Below, piece after piece: positions 16,684 to 25,700 of a stretch of DNA of 64,000 bases. Source of the DNA: Kitasatospora papulosa (GTDB lineage: Bacteria; Actinomycetota; Actinomycetes; Streptomycetales; Streptomycetaceae). The first letter of the stretch is position 1. The number at the start of each line of letters is the position of its first letter. A program made the position numbers and the translations under genes. The stretch lies in assembly GCF_000717245.1 (NCBI RefSeq), contig NZ_JNYQ01000012.1, positions 1 to 64,000 of the forward strand, in the 5' to 3' direction. The notes under the pieces are model-generated. The model searched no databases, was not told where the DNA came from, and saw only the letters and a list, made by a program, of their open reading frames with translations.

Positions 16684-19002
16684 TCAGTGGGCCGAGAGCT
16701 CGTCGCGGACGGTGCGGGCCGCAGCCACGAGGTTCTCCAGCGACGCGCGGGTCTCCGGCCAGCCACGGGTCTTCAGCCCGCAGTCCGGGTTGACCCACAG
16801 GCGCTCCGAGGGGATGGCTGCCAGCCCCGTGCGGAGCAGCGAGGCGGTCTCCCGCACACTCGGGACGCGGGGCGAGTGGATGTCGTAGACGCCGGGGCCC
16901 GCCTCACGCGGGTAGCCGTGGTCCGCCAATTCGTGGGCCACCTGCATGTGGGAGCGGGCTGCCTCCAGGCTGATGACGTCGGCGTCGAGGTCGTCGATGG
17001 CCTGGACGATGTCACCGAACTCGGCGTAGCACATGTGGGTGTGGATCTGTGTGTCCGGCCGTACCCCGCTCGTCGACAGCCGGAACGCCTCGGTCGCCCA
17101 GGCCAGGTAGGCGGGACGGCCGGCGGCGCGCAGCGGCAGCGTCTCGCGCAGAGCGGGCTCGTCCACCTGGATGACCGAGATGCCGGCCGATTCCAGGTCG
17201 TCGACCTCGTCGCGCAGGGCGAGGGCGACCTGGCGGGCGGTGTCGCCGAGCGGCTGGTCGTCGCGGACGAAGGACCAGGCGAGCATGGTGACCGGGCCGG
17301 TGAGCATGCCCTTGACGGGACGGTCGGTGAGCGACTGGGCGTACGTCGTCCAGCCCACCGTCATCGGTTCGGGGCGGGAGATGTCGCCGGCCAGGACCGG
17401 TGGGCGGACGTAGCGGGTGCCGTAGGACTGGACCCAGCCGTGCCGGGTGGCGAGGTATCCGCTCAGCCGCTCGGCGAAGTACTGCACCATGTCGTTGCGT
17501 TCGGGCTCGCCGTGCACGAGGACGTCGATGCCGGTCCTCTCCTGGTAGGAGATCACCTCGGCGATCTCCTTCCTGATCCGCTCGTCGTACCCGGCCGAGT
17601 CGGTCCTGCCGGTGCGCAGGTCGGCGCGCGCGGCGCGCAGTTCATCGGTCTGCGGGAACGAACCGACGGTGGTCGTCGGCAGCAGAGGAAGTCCGAGGTG
17701 GGCACGCTGGGCTGCGGCCCGGACCTCGTACGGCTGGGAGCGTCGGCCGTCGGCGTCCGTGACGGCGTCGGCCCTGGCCTGCACGGCAGGGTCGTAGGTG
17801 ACGGGGGAGTCGGCGCGGGAGGTGAGGTCCGCCCGATTGGCTGCGATCTCGGCGGCGATGGCGTCGGTGCCCTCGGCCAGTCCCCTGGCCAGGGTGGCGA
17901 CCTCCGCCGTCTTCTGCCGGGCGAAGGCGAGCCAGCGCAGGATCTCAGGGTCGATCTCCTCCTCGGCCGCCGTGTCGAGGGGGACGTGCAGGAGGGAGCA
18001 GGAGGTGGCGACGTCGACCCGGCCGGCGAGGCCGAGGAGCGTGGCGAGGGTGGCCAGCGATTTCTCGTAGTCGTTGATCCAGATGTTGCGGCCGTCGACC
18101 ACGCCGGCGACGAGCCTTCGGCCGGGGAGTCCTCCGGCGGCCGCGAGGTCGTCGAGGTTGGCCGCCGCGGCGTCGGTGAAGTCGAGTGCCAGTCCGTCGA
18201 TCGGGGTCCTCGCCAGGACGGGCAGGGCTTCCCCGAGCCGGTCGAAGTAGGAGGCGACGAGCAGTCCGGGGCGATCGGCGAGCCCGCCGAGCTGCGTGTA
18301 GGCCCGGGCGACGGCGTCGAGATCGGCCGGGGTGCGGTCCTGGACGAGTGCGGGTTCGTCGAGCTGCACCCACTCCGCCCCGGCCGCCCGCAGATCGGCG
18401 AGGACCTCGGCATAGACCGGAAGCAGACGGTCCAGGAGGGTGAGCGGCTCGAAGTCCGCGGCGACGCCGGGCGCGGGCTTGGCGAGGAGCAGATAGGTGA
18501 CCGGGCCGACGAGGACGGGCCGGGCGGTCAGCCCCAGGGCGACGGCCTCGTCGAGTTCGGCGACCTGCTTCGCGGAGTTCGCGGCGAAGACGGTGTCCGG
18601 GCCCAGTTCCGGAACCAGGTAGTGGTAGTTGGTGTCGAACCACTTGGTCATCTCCAGCGGTGCGGCGTCCTGCGTGCCGCGCGCCATCGCGAAGTACCCG
18701 TCGAGCGGATCGGCGGCAACCGCCTCGCGATGGCGGTCCGGGACGGCTCCCACCATGACGCTGGTGTCCAGCACATGGTCGTAGCAGGAGAAGTCCCCGG
18801 TCGGGACCTCGTCGATGCCGGCCTCGCTCAGCTGCCGCCAGGTGTCGCGGCGCAGTCCGGCGGCGGTGGCGCGGAGGGCGTCCGCGGTGACCCGCCCCTT
18901 CCAATAGCCTTCGACGGCCTTCTTCAGTTCCCGGTTCTGTCCCTGCCGGGGGTAGCCGTACACCGTGGACCGCGTTGCCGCGGTCGTGTGTTCGGTGGTC
19001 AC
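16684..19002 (-). CDS. metE: Cobalamin-independent methionine synthase
   Basis: This 772-aa MetE transfers a methyl group from methyltetrahydrofolate to homocysteine, the last step of methionine synthesis, without B12. Both related barrels are present. Zn/homocysteine ligands are in HTHMCYAEFGDI (His and Cys) and NPDCGLKTRGW (Cys) near the C-terminus. LVHGEPERNDMVQYF and GMLTGPVTML are also typical. The start is GTG at 19002 with an AAGGAG Shine-Dalgarno; the upstream open frame overlaps the riboswitch leader and is not coding. The cobalamin riboswitch about 175 nt upstream should switch metE off when B12 allows the B12-dependent enzyme MetH to work. Confidence 0.96.
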   Translation of the reverse strand: MTTEHTTAATRSTVYGYPRQGQNRELKKAVEGYWKGRVTADALRATAAGLRRDTWRQLSEAGIDEVPTGDFSCYDHVLDTSVMVGAVPDRHREAVAADPLDGYFAMARGTQDAAPLEMTKWFDTNYHYLVPELGPDTVFAANSAKQVAELDEAVALGLTARPVLVGPVTYLLLAKPAPGVAADFEPLTLLDRLLPVYAEVLADLRAAGAEWVQLDEPALVQDRTPADLDAVARAYTQLGGLADRPGLLVASYFDRLGEALPVLARTPIDGLALDFTDAAAANLDDLAAAGGLPGRRLVAGVVDGRNIWINDYEKSLATLATLLGLAGRVDVATSCSLLHVPLDTAAEEEIDPEILRWLAFARQKTAEVATLARGLAEGTDAIAAEIAANRADLTSRADSPVTYDPAVQARADAVTDADGRRSQPYEVRAAAQRAHLGLPLLPTTTVGSFPQTDELRAARADLRTGRTDSAGYDERIRKEIAEVISYQERTGIDVLVHGEPERNDMVQYFAERLSGYLATRHGWVQSYGTRYVRPPVLAGDISRPEPMTVGWTTYAQSLTDRPVKGMLTGPVTMLAWSFVRDDQPLGDTARQVALALRDEVDDLESAGISVIQVDEPALRETLPLRAAGRPAYLAWATEAFRLSTSGVRPDTQIHTHMCYAEFGDIVQAIDDLDADVISLEAARSHMQVAHELADHGYPREAGPGVYDIHSPRVPSVRETASLLRTGLAAIPSERLWVNPDCGLKTRGWPETRASLENLVAAARTVRDELSAH

Positions 19003-19074
19003 GGAGATCTCCTTCGCGAGATGAATCCCTGAGATCCCGGCGACGGGACGGGAGCGCGAAGGGGTGACCCACCT

Positions 19075-19107
19075 GGCGGAGGGCGTCGTGCGACGCGCGG
19101 ATCCGCC
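19075..19107 (-). promoter_or_regulatory. Hairpin in the metE expression platform
   Basis: Outer 6-bp arms (19075-19080 with 19102-19107) enclose a 6-bp inner stem (19083-19088 with 19091-19096) between the riboswitch aptamer and metE. A terminator or anti-terminator role is inference. A complementary 7-mer pair at about 19063 and 19135 could form an alternative fold. Confidence 0.45.
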
Positions 19108-19178
19108 CGGTACGTACGCCGACCCGCCCACGAGGTCACCGGGATGTCCGCGCACGGTTCGTCCGAGCGCGGGCAGTT

Positions 19179-19375
19179 GGCAGGTCTTCGGACTCGCGGG
19201 CACGCCCTCGAAGAGGACACCTAGTGGCCGTCGCTTCCCAGGCCCGGTTCGTCGGACCCAGTGCGTGATGACGGCGGTCGTTCCCGCTCACCGCTGCGGG
19301 GCAGTCCCGGATTTCCACCGGGTTCCCTCTTGCGACGCATCCCGTCTGGCGGACGGGGCGAACCAGCTGCGCCCA
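19179..19375 (-). promoter_or_regulatory. Cobalamin (AdoCbl) riboswitch controlling metE
   Basis: On the minus strand the conserved blocks occur in order: GAGGGAACCCGGTGGAAATC (P3/P4 region), CCGGGACTGCCCCGC, CACTGGG, GCCTGGGAAG, and the B12 box with AGTCCGAAGACCTGCC at the 3' end (near 19179-19194). This is a full class-I-like cobalamin aptamer ~175 nt before metE. Exact 5' limit is approximate. Confidence 0.93.
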
Positions 19376-19455
19376 CCAGCTTAGGGGGCGCCCGGGTGCG
19401 CGGTGCACCCGTTCCGGAATACGGATGGCGCGGGCGCCGTCCGCGTACCGAGGGC

Positions 19456-20352
19456 TCAGCCCCGATCGGTGTTCCGCGCCCAGACCCGTTGCAGGGCCCG
19501 ATAGTCGATCACCGTGACGCCCTCCCGTGCGACGGCCTCCCGGGCCTCGGGCGATGTCAGGAACGCATGGTCCGTACGGCGTACCGGCCGCCCGCCGTCG
19601 AGGGTCTCGGCCCCCCGGCCGGCAGCGGGGTGGACGGCCCACTCGCTGAGCCCGGCCGGCAGGTCGTGGAGCAGCCGTCGGTAGTGCTCCGCCTTGCCTT
19701 CGGTCGGCAGGGAGAAACTGTCCAGGAAGTCATGGTCGACGACGGGCAGCCCTCGCCGGCGCATCTCACGGCGCCCGGGCTCCAGCCAGACCCGCACGGC
19801 GAGCCCGTACTCCGCGGCCAGTCCCACGGTCAGGTCCAGGATGTCGGCGCGCCCTCCGTCGGCCAGGCAGTGGAAGTCGAGGTGCGTCGGTGAGAGCCCG
19901 GCGTCCGCGACGGCGTCGATCTGCGCCCGGAACTCGGTCTCGATCTCGTCGGTCCGCGCCCGCCCCAGCAGGGCGGCGCGGCCGGCGGGGGTCGGTTCGA
20001 AGAAGGTGCCGGAGGGGTCCAGCAGCGAGGGAACCGTGTCCGCAGGGCTCAGCGGCCCCCAGCGGAGGTGGGACGACTCGCACACCAGCGTGAGGTGGAC
20101 ACCGAAGGGGATGGCGGAGTGCCGGCGGAGCAGCCGCATGGCGTCGGCGGCCGCCGGACACACGGTCATGAGGCTGCACGAGGCGGCGATCCCCTCCTCG
20201 ATCGACTCGACCACAGCGGCGTTGATCGCGGGATGCATACCGAAGTCGTCGCAGTTGACGAGCAACAGGCGGGCGCCGGGCGGAAACCCGAGGACCTGGT
20301 TCGGCCACGGCGGGGGAGCGGTGTCCGGATGTTCCACGGGGATGCCGTCCAT
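19456..20352 (-). CDS. ChbG/YdjC-family carbohydrate deacetylase
   Basis: This ~298-aa protein belongs to the ChbG/YdjC/HpnK deacetylase family, which removes acetyl groups from N-acetylated sugars with a divalent metal. Key motifs are NCDDFGMHPAIN (Asp-Asp for base and metal), FGVHLTL and THLDFHCL (metal His residues), and AVHPA near the C-terminus. It is cytoplasmic by lack of a signal peptide. The ATG at 20352 (MDGIPVE) is preferred; a GTG 12 codons upstream is possible, neither with a strong Shine-Dalgarno. It follows the ABC exporter on the same strand after ~99 nt and may be co-transcribed. The actual substrate is unknown. Confidence 0.85.
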   Translation of the reverse strand: MDGIPVEHPDTAPPPWPNQVLGFPPGARLLLVNCDDFGMHPAINAAVVESIEEGIAASCSLMTVCPAAADAMRLLRRHSAIPFGVHLTLVCESSHLRWGPLSPADTVPSLLDPSGTFFEPTPAGRAALLGRARTDEIETEFRAQIDAVADAGLSPTHLDFHCLADGGRADILDLTVGLAAEYGLAVRVWLEPGRREMRRRGLPVVDHDFLDSFSLPTEGKAEHYRRLLHDLPAGLSEWAVHPAAGRGAETLDGGRPVRRTDHAFLTSPEAREAVAREGVTVIDYRALQRVWARNTDRG

Positions 20353-20451
20353 GCGCGCAGTCTGGTCCACGCACCGGCGGTCGCGCACCTGGATTCGGGT
20401 GCCCGTGCGGACGGGACCGCGCGGACCGTCCGCAGGGACACCCGGACCGTC

Positions 20452-22347
20452 CTACCTGTCCTGGGCGAGGGCTACCAGCTCGGCGAACAGGCCTCCCGCG
20501 TGAGCGAGTTCCTCGTAGGTGCCCTGCTCGACCACGCGCCCCGCGCGCATGACGACGATACGGTCCGCCAGGCGGGTGTTCTCGAGCTGGTGCGTGACGA
20601 CGACCGTCATACGTTCCGCGGCGATGCGCCGGACCTCGAGGAAGATCCGGTGCTCCCCACGCGGGTCCATCTGGGACGTCGGTTCGTCCAGGATCAGCAG
20701 GGGTGTGCGCCGGTACAGCGCACGCGCACACGCGAGCCGCTGCCACTGGCCGCCGGACAGCTCGGCTCCGCCCCAGAGTTCCCGGGCCAGGAGGGTGTCG
20801 AGCCCGTGGGGCAGCTTCTCCACCGTCTCGCGCATGCCCACGGCGTCGACGGCTTCCCACACCGGCCCGTCGTCGTAGGTCCTGGGCTGGCCGAGGGTGA
20901 CGTTCTCCCGGGCGCGTAGCGGCCAGCAGGCGAAGTTCTGCGGGACGAGGGCGGTGCGCCTCCACACGGCTTCGGGATCCGCGTCGGCGAGATCGGTGCC
21001 GTCCCACAGGACCCTGCCCTTGTCGGCCAGGAGGATCCCGGTGATGAGCTTGGCCAAGGTCGACTTGCCCGAGCCGTTCTCACCGACGACCGCGAGGATC
21101 TCGCCGCGCCGCAAGGTGAGCGACACGCCCGCCACGGCGGGTTCGTCCCGGCCGGGGTACCGGTGGACGACCTCGTCGAGCCGGATCTCGTCCACCCGGT
21201 CGGGCACGGTCGCCGTGCCGCGCTTCGGGGCGCGCTCGTCCGCCATGTCGAGGAAGGACCGCATGTCCGCCAGGTAGAGCGAGGTGTGGAACATCGCGGC
21301 CCCGTGGACGACGAACTGCGACAGGGCGGCCAGGGCGGTCTGCACGGCGACGACCGCGGTGGCCGCGACGGGCAGGGCGACCCGCCCCGAGACGGCCAGC
21401 CAGGCGAGTACGGCCCAGGTGCCCAGCAGGAACACGCCGCCCAGGGCGCTGGTCGCCAGGACGATGCGCAGCATGCGGGGCGCCGCGGTGAGGGTGCGCC
21501 GGTCGATGCGGTCGGACAGGGCGCGGTACCAGTGGATGAGGTAGCCGGTCATGCCGTTCGCCCGGACCTCGTCGCCGTGGCGGGAGTAGGTGGCCCACCA
21601 GCGCATCATGGAGCGCACGTTGCGGTCCGCGACGTTGTGGTAGTGCGTCTCGTAGTCCACGCGTGCCGACAGCACGGCGCCGAGGCCCGCCGGGAGCACG
21701 GCGAGCAGGAGCAACGGCAGCATCATCCAGTGCAGGGCCGTGATGACGCCGGTCGCCGCGACCATACGGATGAGGGCGGCCATGAACCGCTGGGCGTCCT
21801 GCACCATCGTCCGCGTCCGGGTGACACCGACCTCGGCGGCCTCCTGCCGGTCGGCGAACCCGTCCTCGCCGTACGCGGAGGCCTCCACACGGCAGACCGC
21901 GGAGACGAGCGAGAGGTCCGCCTCGGTCGTGAGCAGCGGGGTGATCCGCGCATCCGCGTACGAGGACAGGGCGGCACTGACGCGGCCGAAGCCGGCGGCG
22001 GTGGCGACCACGGCCAGCGCGGGCAGCGCGGAGTGCAGGCGTTCGGACACCGGGCCTGTGGCCAGCAGATGAGTCATGGCCCGCGCGGTGAAGGCGAGGA
22101 CCAGGGCGGCCGCGGTGCCCGTGAGGAGCTGGCAGACCAGGAGCAGCACGGAGCCGGTCCTGTCGACGGCCCATGCCCTGCGTGCGGTGTGCGCGAGGAT
22201 CGAGGGCAGGCGCATGCACAGCGCACCGAAACTGGCCTCGGCCAGGGGGTTCTTGCCGTGCTTGCCCTCGAAGGTGATGGTGGCCGGGGGCGGAGGGGGA
22301 GGCGTCTCCACGCCGGCGGCCGGGGAATCGGTGACCGTCACCTGCAT
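20452..22347 (-). CDS. ABC transporter, fused permease and ATPase (exporter type)
   Basis: This 631-aa half-transporter has an N-terminal six-helix exporter membrane domain (~55-355) and a C-terminal nucleotide-binding domain (~385-625). Walker A is VGENGSGKST, the Q loop is LVPQNF, the signature is LSGGQWQR, Walker B is LLILDEPTSQ and the switch His is in VVVTHQL. It should work as a homodimer, since no second half-transporter is adjacent. A Pro-rich N-terminal tail (~20 aa) is unusual. The ATG at 22347 lies very close to an AGGAGAG Shine-Dalgarno; the GTG two codons later has better spacing and may be the real start. Substrate unknown. Confidence 0.9.
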   Translation of the reverse strand: MQVTVTDSPAAGVETPPPPPPATITFEGKHGKNPLAEASFGALCMRLPSILAHTARRAWAVDRTGSVLLLVCQLLTGTAAALVLAFTARAMTHLLATGPVSERLHSALPALAVVATAAGFGRVSAALSSYADARITPLLTTEADLSLVSAVCRVEASAYGEDGFADRQEAAEVGVTRTRTMVQDAQRFMAALIRMVAATGVITALHWMMLPLLLLAVLPAGLGAVLSARVDYETHYHNVADRNVRSMMRWWATYSRHGDEVRANGMTGYLIHWYRALSDRIDRRTLTAAPRMLRIVLATSALGGVFLLGTWAVLAWLAVSGRVALPVAATAVVAVQTALAALSQFVVHGAAMFHTSLYLADMRSFLDMADERAPKRGTATVPDRVDEIRLDEVVHRYPGRDEPAVAGVSLTLRRGEILAVVGENGSGKSTLAKLITGILLADKGRVLWDGTDLADADPEAVWRRTALVPQNFACWPLRARENVTLGQPRTYDDGPVWEAVDAVGMRETVEKLPHGLDTLLARELWGGAELSGGQWQRLACARALYRRTPLLILDEPTSQMDPRGEHRIFLEVRRIAAERMTVVVTHQLENTRLADRIVVMRAGRVVEQGTYEELAHAGGLFAELVALAQDR

Positions 22348-22614
22348 CTCTCCTAGCGGGTCTCGTGCCGCGCCCGATCGGCCCGGCGGTGCACGGCATA
22401 ACGACGCGCGCCGAGATTCGAACGCGCTCGATTCAGGACGTGCCGGACCCCGGGAACGGCAAGGTGTCCGCGGCCTCTTCGCCGTGCTGAGGCCTTCGGC
22501 AGGCGGCGCGGCATGGCCGAAACGCCGATGCCTGAAACGCCTGGGACGCACGAGGTTTTCGCCACCGTCCCACTCGCTGCCGGCCGCCGCGAGGAGCACG
22601 CGGGGGCAGATAAG

Positions 22615-22628
22615 TCGAAGCGCTTCGA
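22615..22628. promoter_or_regulatory. Palindromic LacI-type operator, distal copy
   Basis: TCGAAGCGCTTCGA is a perfect 14-bp palindrome with a central GC, matching the second copy at 22737-22750. The centres are ~122 bp apart, which allows looping; alternatively this copy serves the divergent ABC gene. Confidence 0.6.
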
Positions 22629-22708
22629 AATTGCCTTGAGGGATGTCGCCAGCCGCAGCTGCCCGCGTACTCCGAGGAAAGTCTCGAAATCCCTTCCGGT
22701 CGACTCTA

Positions 22709-22737
22709 TTGACAGCCCAACCGCCGACTGCCATCTT
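22709..22737 (+). promoter_or_regulatory. Promoter of the GH43 gene
   Basis: A perfect TTGACA -35 (22709-22714), 17-nt spacer and CATCTT -10 (22732-22737) precede the GH43 start by ~60 nt. The proximal operator begins on the last base of the -10, so a bound repressor would block the start site. Confidence 0.65.
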
Positions 22738-22750
22738 CGAAGCGCTTCAA
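22737..22750. promoter_or_regulatory. LacI-type operator, proximal copy
   Basis: TCGAAGCGCTTCAA keeps the 10-bp palindromic core GAAGCGCTTC of the distal copy with one flank mismatch, and covers the predicted transcription start of the GH43 gene. Confidence 0.65.
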
Positions 22751-22800
22751 CGATCATGACCGTGGGACACGGTCCTGGCCCGAGCCCCCGAGGACAGATC

Positions 22801-24339
22801 ATGGCGTTCTTCGACAATCCCGTGATACCCGGCTTCAGTCCGGATCCGAGCATCTGCCGCGTGGGCGAGGACTACTACGTGGCGACGTCCAGCTTCGAGT
22901 ACGTGCCCGGCGTACCGCTGTGGCACAGCAGGGACCTCGTGCACTGGCGGTTGATCGGGCACGCGCTGGACCGCCCGTCACAGCTGACGCTGCCCGACGA
23001 CGCCCCGTCCTCGTGCGGGGTGTACGCCCCCACGCTGCGGTACCACGACGGCCGCTTCTGGATGATCACGACGGTGGTGGCCGGTGCGGGCAACATCCTG
23101 GTCACCGCCGAGGACCCCGCCGGTCCGTGGTCGGAACCCGTGCCGGTCGGCATTCCCGGCATCGACCCCGATCTGGCCTGGGACGACGAGGGGAACTGCT
23201 GGTGCGTGTTCTCCCACGGCGGGATCCGCGGGGTGCGCATCGATCCGGAGACGGGCGAACTGCTGGGCGAGCCGGTGGAGATGTGGTCGGGCAGCGGGCT
23301 CCAGTACCCCGAGGGCCCGCATCTCTACCGGATCGGTGACTGGTGGTATCTGCTCCTGTCGGAGGGCGGGACGGAACGCGGGCACGCGATGTCGGTGGCC
23401 AGGGCCCGCTCGCTGCCCGGACCGTTCGAACCGCACCCGGACAACCCGGTGCTGTCCCACCGCAGTACGGGCCACCCGGTGCAGAACACCGGGCACGGTG
23501 ATCTGGTGAGGGCGCACGACGACACCTGGTGGATGGTGCTGCTGGGCACCCGGCCCCGCGGTGACACCCCGAAGTTCCACGGCATGGGCCGGGAGACGTT
23601 CCTGGTGCCGGTGCGGTGGGAGGACGAGTGGCCGCTGCCGGGACCGCTGGAACTCCGCGCGGAGGCACCGCGGCTCGCCCCGCACGCCTGGCCCGCCGAG
23701 CCGCACCGCGACGACTTCGACGCGCCCGCCCTGGCGCCCTGCTGGGTCTCGCTCAGGCGGCAGGACCCGGACGCAGTACGCCTCGGAGACCGCCCCGGCC
23801 ACCTGGTGCTGCGCGCCCGTGCGGACGGCATGGACAGGCCCGGAGCGCTGTTCGTGGGACGACGCCAGCGGGACGCTGACTGCGTCGCACGGACGCGGAT
23901 CGACGTCGGTGACGAGGGCCGGGGCGGGATCGCCGTGAGGCTGGACGAGGCGCACCACTACCAGGTCGAGGTGGAGGGCGGCACCGTGCGGGCGGTCGCC
24001 CGCATCGGCCCGTCCCGTACGACGGTCGCCGAACGGAGGGTGCCCGCAGGACCGTTGACGCTGCGGGTCGACGTGACCACCGAGGACGTCCTGCCGCCCA
24101 CCGTCACGGTACGTCCCGCGGACCCCGACGCGGAGGCCCCCTCCGGCCTCCGCGTCGGAGGCCCGGACACCCTCCGCCTCGGTTACGAGACCGAGGACGG
24201 CCACGTGGAGGTCCTCGCCGAACTCGACGGCCGTTACCTGACCACCGAGGTCGCGGGCGGCTTCACCGGCAGAGTCATCGGCATGTACGCCACCCGGGGC
24301 GAAGCGGCCTTCGACTGGTTCGAGCTGCGGCCGGCCTGA
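22801..24339 (+). CDS. GH43 family glycosidase (beta-xylosidase/arabinofuranosidase type)
   Basis: This 512-aa five-bladed beta-propeller GH43 enzyme carries a C-terminal beta-sandwich module (~315-512) like those of subfamily GH43 beta-xylosidases. Catalytic residues are Asp15 in GFSPDPSI (base), Asp in GIDPDLAW (pKa modulator) and Glu in QYPEGPHLYR (acid). No signal peptide, so it likely acts inside the cell on imported oligosaccharides. ATG at 22801 has a GAGGA Shine-Dalgarno. Expression is probably under LacI-type repression through the two operators upstream. Substrate, likely xylo- or arabino-oligosaccharides, is inferred from family. Confidence 0.9.
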   Translation: MAFFDNPVIPGFSPDPSICRVGEDYYVATSSFEYVPGVPLWHSRDLVHWRLIGHALDRPSQLTLPDDAPSSCGVYAPTLRYHDGRFWMITTVVAGAGNILVTAEDPAGPWSEPVPVGIPGIDPDLAWDDEGNCWCVFSHGGIRGVRIDPETGELLGEPVEMWSGSGLQYPEGPHLYRIGDWWYLLLSEGGTERGHAMSVARARSLPGPFEPHPDNPVLSHRSTGHPVQNTGHGDLVRAHDDTWWMVLLGTRPRGDTPKFHGMGRETFLVPVRWEDEWPLPGPLELRAEAPRLAPHAWPAEPHRDDFDAPALAPCWVSLRRQDPDAVRLGDRPGHLVLRARADGMDRPGALFVGRRQRDADCVARTRIDVGDEGRGGIAVRLDEAHHYQVEVEGGTVRAVARIGPSRTTVAERRVPAGPLTLRVDVTTEDVLPPTVTVRPADPDAEAPSGLRVGGPDTLRLGYETEDGHVEVLAELDGRYLTTEVAGGFTGRVIGMYATRGEAAFDWFELRPA

Positions 24340-24346
24340 GGACCCG

Positions 24347-24360
24347 CCCCCGGCCGGGGG
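24347..24360. terminator. Short GC hairpin between convergent genes
   Basis: A 5-bp C/G stem with GGCC loop forms a 14-bp palindrome between the GH43 and GNAT stops. It is weak as a terminator call. Confidence 0.4.
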
Positions 24361-24699
24361 TCAGCGGGCCAGAGCGGTGTCCAGCCACTGCAGGACCTCG
24401 GGGGTGACCGGGTCGGTGATGTCGGCGAACTCCTCGTGCTTCTTGAGGAACTTCGCCACGTACGGGCAGACCGGCACGATCCGCCTGCCCGTGTCCCGCA
24501 CATGGCTCAGGGCCTCCTGCACGAGGACGGAGGCAAGGCCCTGGCCCGCGAAGGCGTCGTCGATCTCGGTGTGGAAGAAGACGCGCTGCCCGTCGCGGTC
24601 GCGGTAGGCGGTGAAGCCCGCCGTCACCTCGCCGGCCAGGATCTCGTAGCGGTGCCGGGCGTCCACGTTCCGGACGAGGGGGGTGTCGGCCTGGGTCAT
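24361..24699 (-). CDS. YjdJ-type GNAT acetyltransferase
   Basis: This 112-aa minimal GNAT protein has HTEIDDAFAGQGLASVLVQEAL, where the GQGLAS loop binds acetyl-CoA pyrophosphate, then IVPVCPYVAKFLKKHEEF and the PEVLQWLD tail. This is the small YjdJ/NATD1-like subgroup. Acceptor unknown. Its ATG overlaps the stop of the pirin gene (ATGA), so they form one translationally coupled unit. Confidence 0.85.
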   Translation of the reverse strand: MTQADTPLVRNVDARHRYEILAGEVTAGFTAYRDRDGQRVFFHTEIDDAFAGQGLASVLVQEALSHVRDTGRRIVPVCPYVAKFLKKHEEFADITDPVTPEVLQWLDTALAR

Positions 24700-25673
24700 C
24701 GTGTGCTGCCTTTCGGGCGGGTCGGGTTGCCACGCGGTGCGATGGTGGCGTTCGGGAGGGCCGGAGCGGGGATGCGGGCGCCGGGGTAGCCGTCGACGTG
24801 GCCGAAGCGGTCGGAGGAGGCCTCCCAGTCCTGGCGTGCCTCGACGATGTCCTCGTGCGTGCGGCCGACGAAATTCCACCACATGACGATCCGTTCCTCG
24901 AACGGCGTTCCGCCCACGAGGACGGCCCGCGCGGGGACGTCCGTCTCGTTGGCCAGGGTCATCGTGCGGTTCCCCGTCGCGGTGTAGCCGAGCTCGGCAC
25001 CGCGCAGCAGCGTTCCGTCCAGACGGACGCTGCCCTGGTCGACGAGGAGGCCGTGCTCGAAGGCCGGATCGATGTCGAGCGTCGTGGTGGTCCGCGGTTC
25101 GAGGACGATCTCGGCGCCGAGCAGAGGAGTGAAGGCCGGGACCGGCGAGGTGTCCCCGGCGAGTGAGCCGAGGAACACCCGGATCACCGCTCCGTCCAGG
25201 TGGACGGGTGCCGGTACGTGGTGCCGGAAGTCGCGGCCGGTGTGCCGGTGCGCGTCGGGGAGTGCCACCCACAGCTGGACGCCGTGCAGGAGTGCGGTGC
25301 CGGGAGTGGAGACCTCGGTGTGGCTGATGCCGTGGCCACCGGTCATGAGGTTCAGTTCACCGGGGCGTACGAAGGCGTGACTGCCCAGGCTGTCGCGGTG
25401 CTCGATCTCCCCGCTGAACAACCAGCTGACCGTCTGCAGCCCGATGTGCGGATGCGGAGCCACATCCATCCCGCCCGTCTCCGCGACGTCGTCCGGGCCG
25501 TAGTGGTCGATGAAGCACCAGGCCCCGATGAGCGTCCTGGCCCGCTGCGGCAGCGTACGCCGCACCGTCATCGCCCTCGGGCCGCCCAGCGGGACGTCCC
25601 TGGGTGTGAGGACCTCGACGCCGGGGCCGGGGCCCGTCTCCGGTGCGACCCGGTCCGTGTCCACACCGCTCAT
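24696..25673 (-). CDS. Pirin family protein (1)
   Basis: This 325-aa bicupin pirin should be an Fe-dependent protein; some pirins have quercetin dioxygenase activity. Metal ligands are the two His in APHPHIGLQTVSW and His/Glu in GISHTE. MWWNFVGRTHEDI near the C-terminus is a family signature. The ATG gives MSGVDTD. It is coupled to a GNAT gene downstream and divergent from an AhpD-like gene, with an AT-rich dyad in between, a layout that suggests oxidative or quinone stress control. A second pirin lies at 55-56 kb. Confidence 0.9.
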   Translation of the reverse strand: MSGVDTDRVAPETGPGPGVEVLTPRDVPLGGPRAMTVRRTLPQRARTLIGAWCFIDHYGPDDVAETGGMDVAPHPHIGLQTVSWLFSGEIEHRDSLGSHAFVRPGELNLMTGGHGISHTEVSTPGTALLHGVQLWVALPDAHRHTGRDFRHHVPAPVHLDGAVIRVFLGSLAGDTSPVPAFTPLLGAEIVLEPRTTTTLDIDPAFEHGLLVDQGSVRLDGTLLRGAELGYTATGNRTMTLANETDVPARAVLVGGTPFEERIVMWWNFVGRTHEDIVEARQDWEASSDRFGHVDGYPGARIPAPALPNATIAPRGNPTRPKGSTR

Positions 25674-25700
25674 CGCGGACCCCCCGCCGCGAGAAAGATG

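Noticed and set aside
16372..19032. 886-codon plus-strand open frame opposite metE
   Set aside because: Antisense shadow of metE; Arg/Gly-rich composition with no known fold.
22418..22431. Third copy of the GH43-type operator near the ABC start
   Set aside because: Two mismatches in the palindrome and a different core (AACGCGCT); too weak to call.
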